Shown: positions 46,721 to 52,179 of the stretch, piece after piece | Layout of the letters: each line of letters opens with the position of its first letter | Position numbering within the stretch: the stretch's first letter is position 1 | Assembly: GCA_964648365.1 (NCBI GenBank) | Contig: CAZYLK010000020.1 | Coordinates: forward strand, 1 to 52,179 | Direction: 5' to 3' | Source: SURF-32 sp964648365 | GTDB lineage: Bacteria > Planctomycetota > Phycisphaerae > UBA1845 | Length of the DNA stretch: 52,179 bases | The notes under the pieces: generated by a model | The model's input: only the letters and a program-made list of their open reading frames with translations | Database searches by the model: none | Told to the model about the DNA's origin: nothing | Program-made: the position numbers and the translations under genes

Positions 46721-49501
46721 TCAGGCGCGGCGCCGCCGCATGAGCGGCAGCGCGCCGAGCATCATCAGAAGGGGCAGCATCGACGTCGCACCGCACACGG
46801 CGCCCGGGCGTCCTACGTCGCGGCCTGCCTCCGGATCATCCGCGGGATTCCCGGCGAGCACGGTGACGACACGTTCCGCGGTGCATGGCGCCCCTGCATC
46901 CGGCGTGTACGTCGCCACAAGCCGCACGGGTGTGTTCGAGGCGACCCAATCGGTCGTCAATACCCCCGCCGCGTCCACGGATGCGGGAGGTGCGCCCGTA
47001 AGCCCTTCGCCGGCCAGAACCGACCAGGCGACGCTCGCTGCAGGCTGCACTCCGCCGCCGTCGGCGATGGTCACGAACGCGGCGTACGATTCCGTGTCGA
47101 GTGATGCGACGGAATCGAGTCCTTCAATCTCCAGCGCGTCGCAGGCGGGCCGATACACGGCCGGATCGTAGATGTGGATTTCGGCCGGTTCGGCCTCAAG
47201 CGTCACGCCGCCGATGGTGGCGGTTGCGGTAAGGGTGGCCACAACGACGCCCTCGGCGCCGGTGATGGTGCGCACGATCATCTCGCCGTCGGTGTCGATG
47301 GACGCGGCTGTTCCGGGCTCGACGCGCCAGGTCACGGACTGCGACGGGAAGGATTCCTCCCTGCCATCATCGTACGTGACGGTCGCTGCGTAGCTGACGA
47401 CGTTTGCAAAGCCGTTTGCAGCCTCGTGCGGCACGTTACGCGGACCGATCACGTTGAGCGTCTCGGGTACGGCATAGATGGCTTCCGCCTCCATGTCGGC
47501 TGAAGCGAGCGCGATGATGCGCGACTGCCCGGCGGGCTGCGGCGTTCCATCGACGATCCACTCACGGAATCGGCTGCCGGCAAAGTTGGGCAGCGCAGCC
47601 AGAATCAGGGTTTCCTCGGCGGCGTACTGGAACGAGAGTCCGTCCTCGCCGACGGGGCCGCCGACGGCGCCGTCGATGTCGCGCGGATCGACCGTGACCG
47701 GCGCCGCCCGCAGGTTCGACGTCACGTGTACGGTCAGCACGGGGGTAATCCGGCACCCGTCCGCGTCGACGACCTGCAACGGCGGCGTATCGCGACAGGC
47801 ATCGTCGCCGTTGAGCACGCCGTCCTTGTCGAGATCGGCCTCGGACGGATCGCACCCGATTTCGTCGATGATCGCCGTCGGGCTGTTCGGGCAGTAGTCC
47901 TCGTCGTCGAGGAAGCCGTCCCGGTCGGTGTCGGCCAGCTTGGCGTTCGGGATCAGCGTCTGGTGGGCCATGTGCAGAAACGCGGGCAGGTTTTCGCGGC
48001 AGGTCGGCAGGATCTCGACCGGCGGCAGTTCGAAGTACGGCGGGCCGGCGGGGCGAACTTCGATGGTGTACGCCAGGGCGCCCTTCACGTGGTGCGCCCA
48101 GTCAGTGAAGTCGCCGCTGGTCGGGTAGAGGATCAGGGAGCCCTGGCCGAAGCCGTAGTTGTAACTCGGGTCGGCGTGGCTGGAGTTGATCAGCGTGGCC
48201 ATTTCCAGCGCGAGCTGGTGATATTCACGTGCGTTGGCCACCGGAGCGTACGAGTATCCCTTGGGGTAGAGGATGAGCTGGCTGTAGTTGTGGTAACTGA
48301 TCGCGGAGAGGAACTCCCGGCTGTCCATCAGGTCGCGGATGACTTGCGTCTCCGGCTCGGAGAAGGGCGCCGGCCCACGATACGTTTCCGAGCGCGGATG
48401 CCCGCTGGAGCCGATGTCCAGCCCCCACTCGTAGCCATAGTTGCGGTTGTTGTCGACGCCGTAGGCGTTGATGCCGTCGCCGGCGGCCGTCCACACGCCG
48501 TTGCCGCCGGTATAGGTCGCGACTTCGTCGCGGTTGACGACGAGCCTCGCCCCGTCGGCGCTCGGGGGGAATCGGGGCGGAAAGGTTCCGTCGGAGGTGC
48601 TGAGCACCACGTCCACGTCGCCGTTCTCATCCGTAAGCCAATCGGAGGCGAAGTCGTTCGATACGCCGTCGACCGTGACGGAATAGATGAACTGCGGAAC
48701 GTCTGAGTCGATCGACAGCGTCCATTCGCGCGTCTGTCCGCCGTCGCTTTCGCGGTAGCTGCTGGCGACGCTGTACTCGGAGGGTCGTCGGTTCTTGCGC
48801 CACCAGCGGTCGTCCGTCCACGAGTATTCGAACCCGTCGGGGTTGACCACCGGGACGATCCAGATGTCGGTGCGTTTCAGCAGCCGGGTGACGTCGCCGT
48901 CGCGGCGGAACTGTTCGGTCAGGTAGTCGGCGTAGTAGAGCGGCACCTCGACGCTGATCCACTCGCGGGCGTGGTGGCAGCCCATGATCAGGATCGCCGG
49001 CTTGGCGTCGGCGGTCGCAGGGTTTTCGCTGACGCGCAGAGCATAGATGGGCCGACCCTCCAGTGACTCGCCGATCGTCTCGAGCGTGGTCAGGTTCGGA
49101 TATTGACCCGCAATGCGTTCCAGGATTGCCACGACGGCGGCGTTGTTGTGGTAGTCGGTGAAGTCTTCGGCACGGCCGCGCTTCAGGTTCGAACGGTAGG
49201 CGGCATAGGCGGTGTCGACGTCCTCGACCGTAACCTTCATCGGGATGCCGCGGGCCGCGAGCTGCGCGTAGGCCGCATCCGTCAGCAGCGCGTGATAGGC
49301 ATCGTGGTGGCGGGCGAGGATGTCCCCGCCGGCCTCGAAGATCGCATCCGCTTCGACCGCTGACACGGCGATCTCAGCGATGCGGCGGACCGGGCGATCC
49401 GGCGCGGCCTCATCCTGAGCGTGCGCGACGAGCGAGCCTGTCGCGATGGATGCGAGCGCAGCCAAGGCGGCGACGCGATAAGCCGGGGAGAACCGTACCA
49501 T
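46721..49501 (-). CDS. Secreted M14 zinc carboxypeptidase with thrombospondin-3-like repeats and a C-terminal sorting signal
   Basis: 926 residues: a signal peptide (AALAALASIATGSLVAHAQ), a propeptide, then the M14 domain with Zn ligands His and Glu in GCHHAREWIS, the last His in SYHNYSQLILYP, substrate-binding NRNYGYEWG and the catalytic Glu in AYTIEVRP. An insertion of about 120 residues (SEYSVASSYRESDGGQTREW onwards) separates WWRKNRR from YGVDNNRNYG. After the enzyme come acidic calcium repeats (DTDRDGFLDDEDYC, DLDKDGVLNGDDAC), Ig-like domains, and a tail with Cys, hydrophobic helix and RRRR (VCGATSMLPLLMML to MRRRRA), like MYXO-/PEP-CTERM sorting signals. The ATG follows GGAGG by six bases. 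Confidence 0.92.
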   Translation of the reverse strand: MVRFSPAYRVAALAALASIATGSLVAHAQDEAAPDRPVRRIAEIAVSAVEADAIFEAGGDILARHHDAYHALLTDAAYAQLAARGIPMKVTVEDVDTAYAAYRSNLKRGRAEDFTDYHNNAAVVAILERIAGQYPNLTTLETIGESLEGRPIYALRVSENPATADAKPAILIMGCHHAREWISVEVPLYYADYLTEQFRRDGDVTRLLKRTDIWIVPVVNPDGFEYSWTDDRWWRKNRRPSEYSVASSYRESDGGQTREWTLSIDSDVPQFIYSVTVDGVSNDFASDWLTDENGDVDVVLSTSDGTFPPRFPPSADGARLVVNRDEVATYTGGNGVWTAAGDGINAYGVDNNRNYGYEWGLDIGSSGHPRSETYRGPAPFSEPETQVIRDLMDSREFLSAISYHNYSQLILYPKGYSYAPVANAREYHQLALEMATLINSSHADPSYNYGFGQGSLILYPTSGDFTDWAHHVKGALAYTIEVRPAGPPYFELPPVEILPTCRENLPAFLHMAHQTLIPNAKLADTDRDGFLDDEDYCPNSPTAIIDEIGCDPSEADLDKDGVLNGDDACRDTPPLQVVDADGCRITPVLTVHVTSNLRAAPVTVDPRDIDGAVGGPVGEDGLSFQYAAEETLILAALPNFAGSRFREWIVDGTPQPAGQSRIIALASADMEAEAIYAVPETLNVIGPRNVPHEAANGFANVVSYAATVTYDDGREESFPSQSVTWRVEPGTAASIDTDGEMIVRTITGAEGVVVATLTATATIGGVTLEAEPAEIHIYDPAVYRPACDALEIEGLDSVASLDTESYAAFVTIADGGGVQPAASVAWSVLAGEGLTGAPPASVDAAGVLTTDWVASNTPVRLVATYTPDAGAPCTAERVVTVLAGNPADDPEAGRDVGRPGAVCGATSMLPLLMMLGALPLMRRRRA

Positions 49502-49793
49502 GATGAGCCTCCAGACTGCGAACAACGACCAGCATCTGATCGTAGCCAATGGCGCGTTCGCTTACAATGCCGCCCGCGACGCCACGTCCGATTGATCGCG
49601 GCCACGCCGAGGCAGGTCCGAGAACGCGGTCAGGGTATTTGCCTGCCGAATGCCGGAGCGTCCCTCTACCGTAACCGCGGCGTCGTCGCTCCGGGGTTGG
49701 ATTCGCCCGAACCGAGGCATAATGCTGCGCGCGCGGGGCGGCTCCCCCGGGTTGGGCGGCCGTCGCGTGGCGCGGCGACGCGCACTGCGTTTT

Positions 49794-49822
49794 TTGACCG
49801 GCTGGGGCCCGCGCCGTATAAA
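49794..49822 (+). promoter_or_regulatory. Strong sigma70-type promoter for aconitase
   Basis: TTGACC (49794-49799) and TATAAA (49817-49822) with a 17-bp spacer, 46 bp before the start codon. This is the best promoter match in the window. The rest of the 49502-49867 gap between the divergent carboxypeptidase and aconitase genes holds no gene that I see. Confidence 0.65.
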
Positions 49823-49867
49823 AACGGCGCTGCCCTCTATGTCGATCGACCCCGAACAGAAAGAGCG

Positions 49868-52179
<2,312 letters not shown>

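Overview
The window is high-GC bacterial DNA and most likely comes from a Planctomycetota genome, with a Phycisphaerae-like flavour. The pointers are a PEP-CTERM exported peptidase, a pre-pilin with the planctomycete-type FTLIELLVVIAIIALL leader, secreted proteins built of 'GACC-x-DG-x-C' cysteine repeats, a SpoVG carrying an internal zinc ribbon, and dispersed GC-palindromes including the CTTACGGTCGCGGTTCTGAT type that I associate with this phylum. This is an inference from protein style; no 16S gene is present.

Layout. 1-4.5 kb: an RCK/TrkA-N protein, a glycine-rich RRM protein and RNase R. 4.7-10 kb: four exported or lipid-anchored proteins on the minus strand (BNR-repeat protein, M28 peptidase with PEP-CTERM, coiled-coil lipoprotein, small secreted protein). 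10.2-13.4 kb: receiver-like protein and MutY (divergent), then ispE-spoVG as a tight operon. 13.7-19.7 kb: six-repeat Cys-rich secreted protein, a large Ser/Thr kinase-TPR protein, a pre-pilin-like protein and a selenocysteine tRNA. 19.9-25 kb: clpS, a conserved-looking hypothetical, panD, serine acetyltransferase, a zinc-ribbon protein and der. 25.2-29.9 kb: a REC-GGDEF-GAF-HD-GYP regulator, fliS and a TPR protein. 30.1-35.4 kb: dnaE2. 35.7-49.5 kb: more exported proteins (subtilase, LysM, GT2 synthase, kelch, two lipoproteins, M14 carboxypeptidase). 49.9 kb to the end: aconitase, cut by the window edge.

The most unusual object is dnaE2 (30100-35417). Its conserved parts add up to a normal-length error-prone polymerase alpha subunit, but three loop positions are filled by compound hairpin elements. 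These have long inverted arms made of an 8-bp tandem unit GGGAGTVA (V = A, C or G) on the left and its complement on the right. The same element type lies between genes at 22.6-22.9 kb. Inside dnaE2 the nine units whose TVA falls in the reading phase read TCA, TTA or ATA, never a stop, while out-of-phase units use A and G freely, so the insertions look translated. The largest insertion also holds a separate out-of-frame gene with its own ribosome-binding site, coding for a four-helix-bundle (S23, 23S-rRNA intervening-sequence) protein. In the third insertion the frame is off by exactly what loss of one 8-bp unit would repair, so the gene is either newly broken, mis-assembled, or switched by repeat-number change. 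The resemblance to Rickettsia palindromic elements in proteins and to intervening sequences in rRNA is an inference but is the main lead of this window.

A second theme is a Lys/Cys-containing C-terminal domain of about 80 residues shared by three otherwise unrelated secreted proteins (4703-6844, 9181-10050, 35753-37720).
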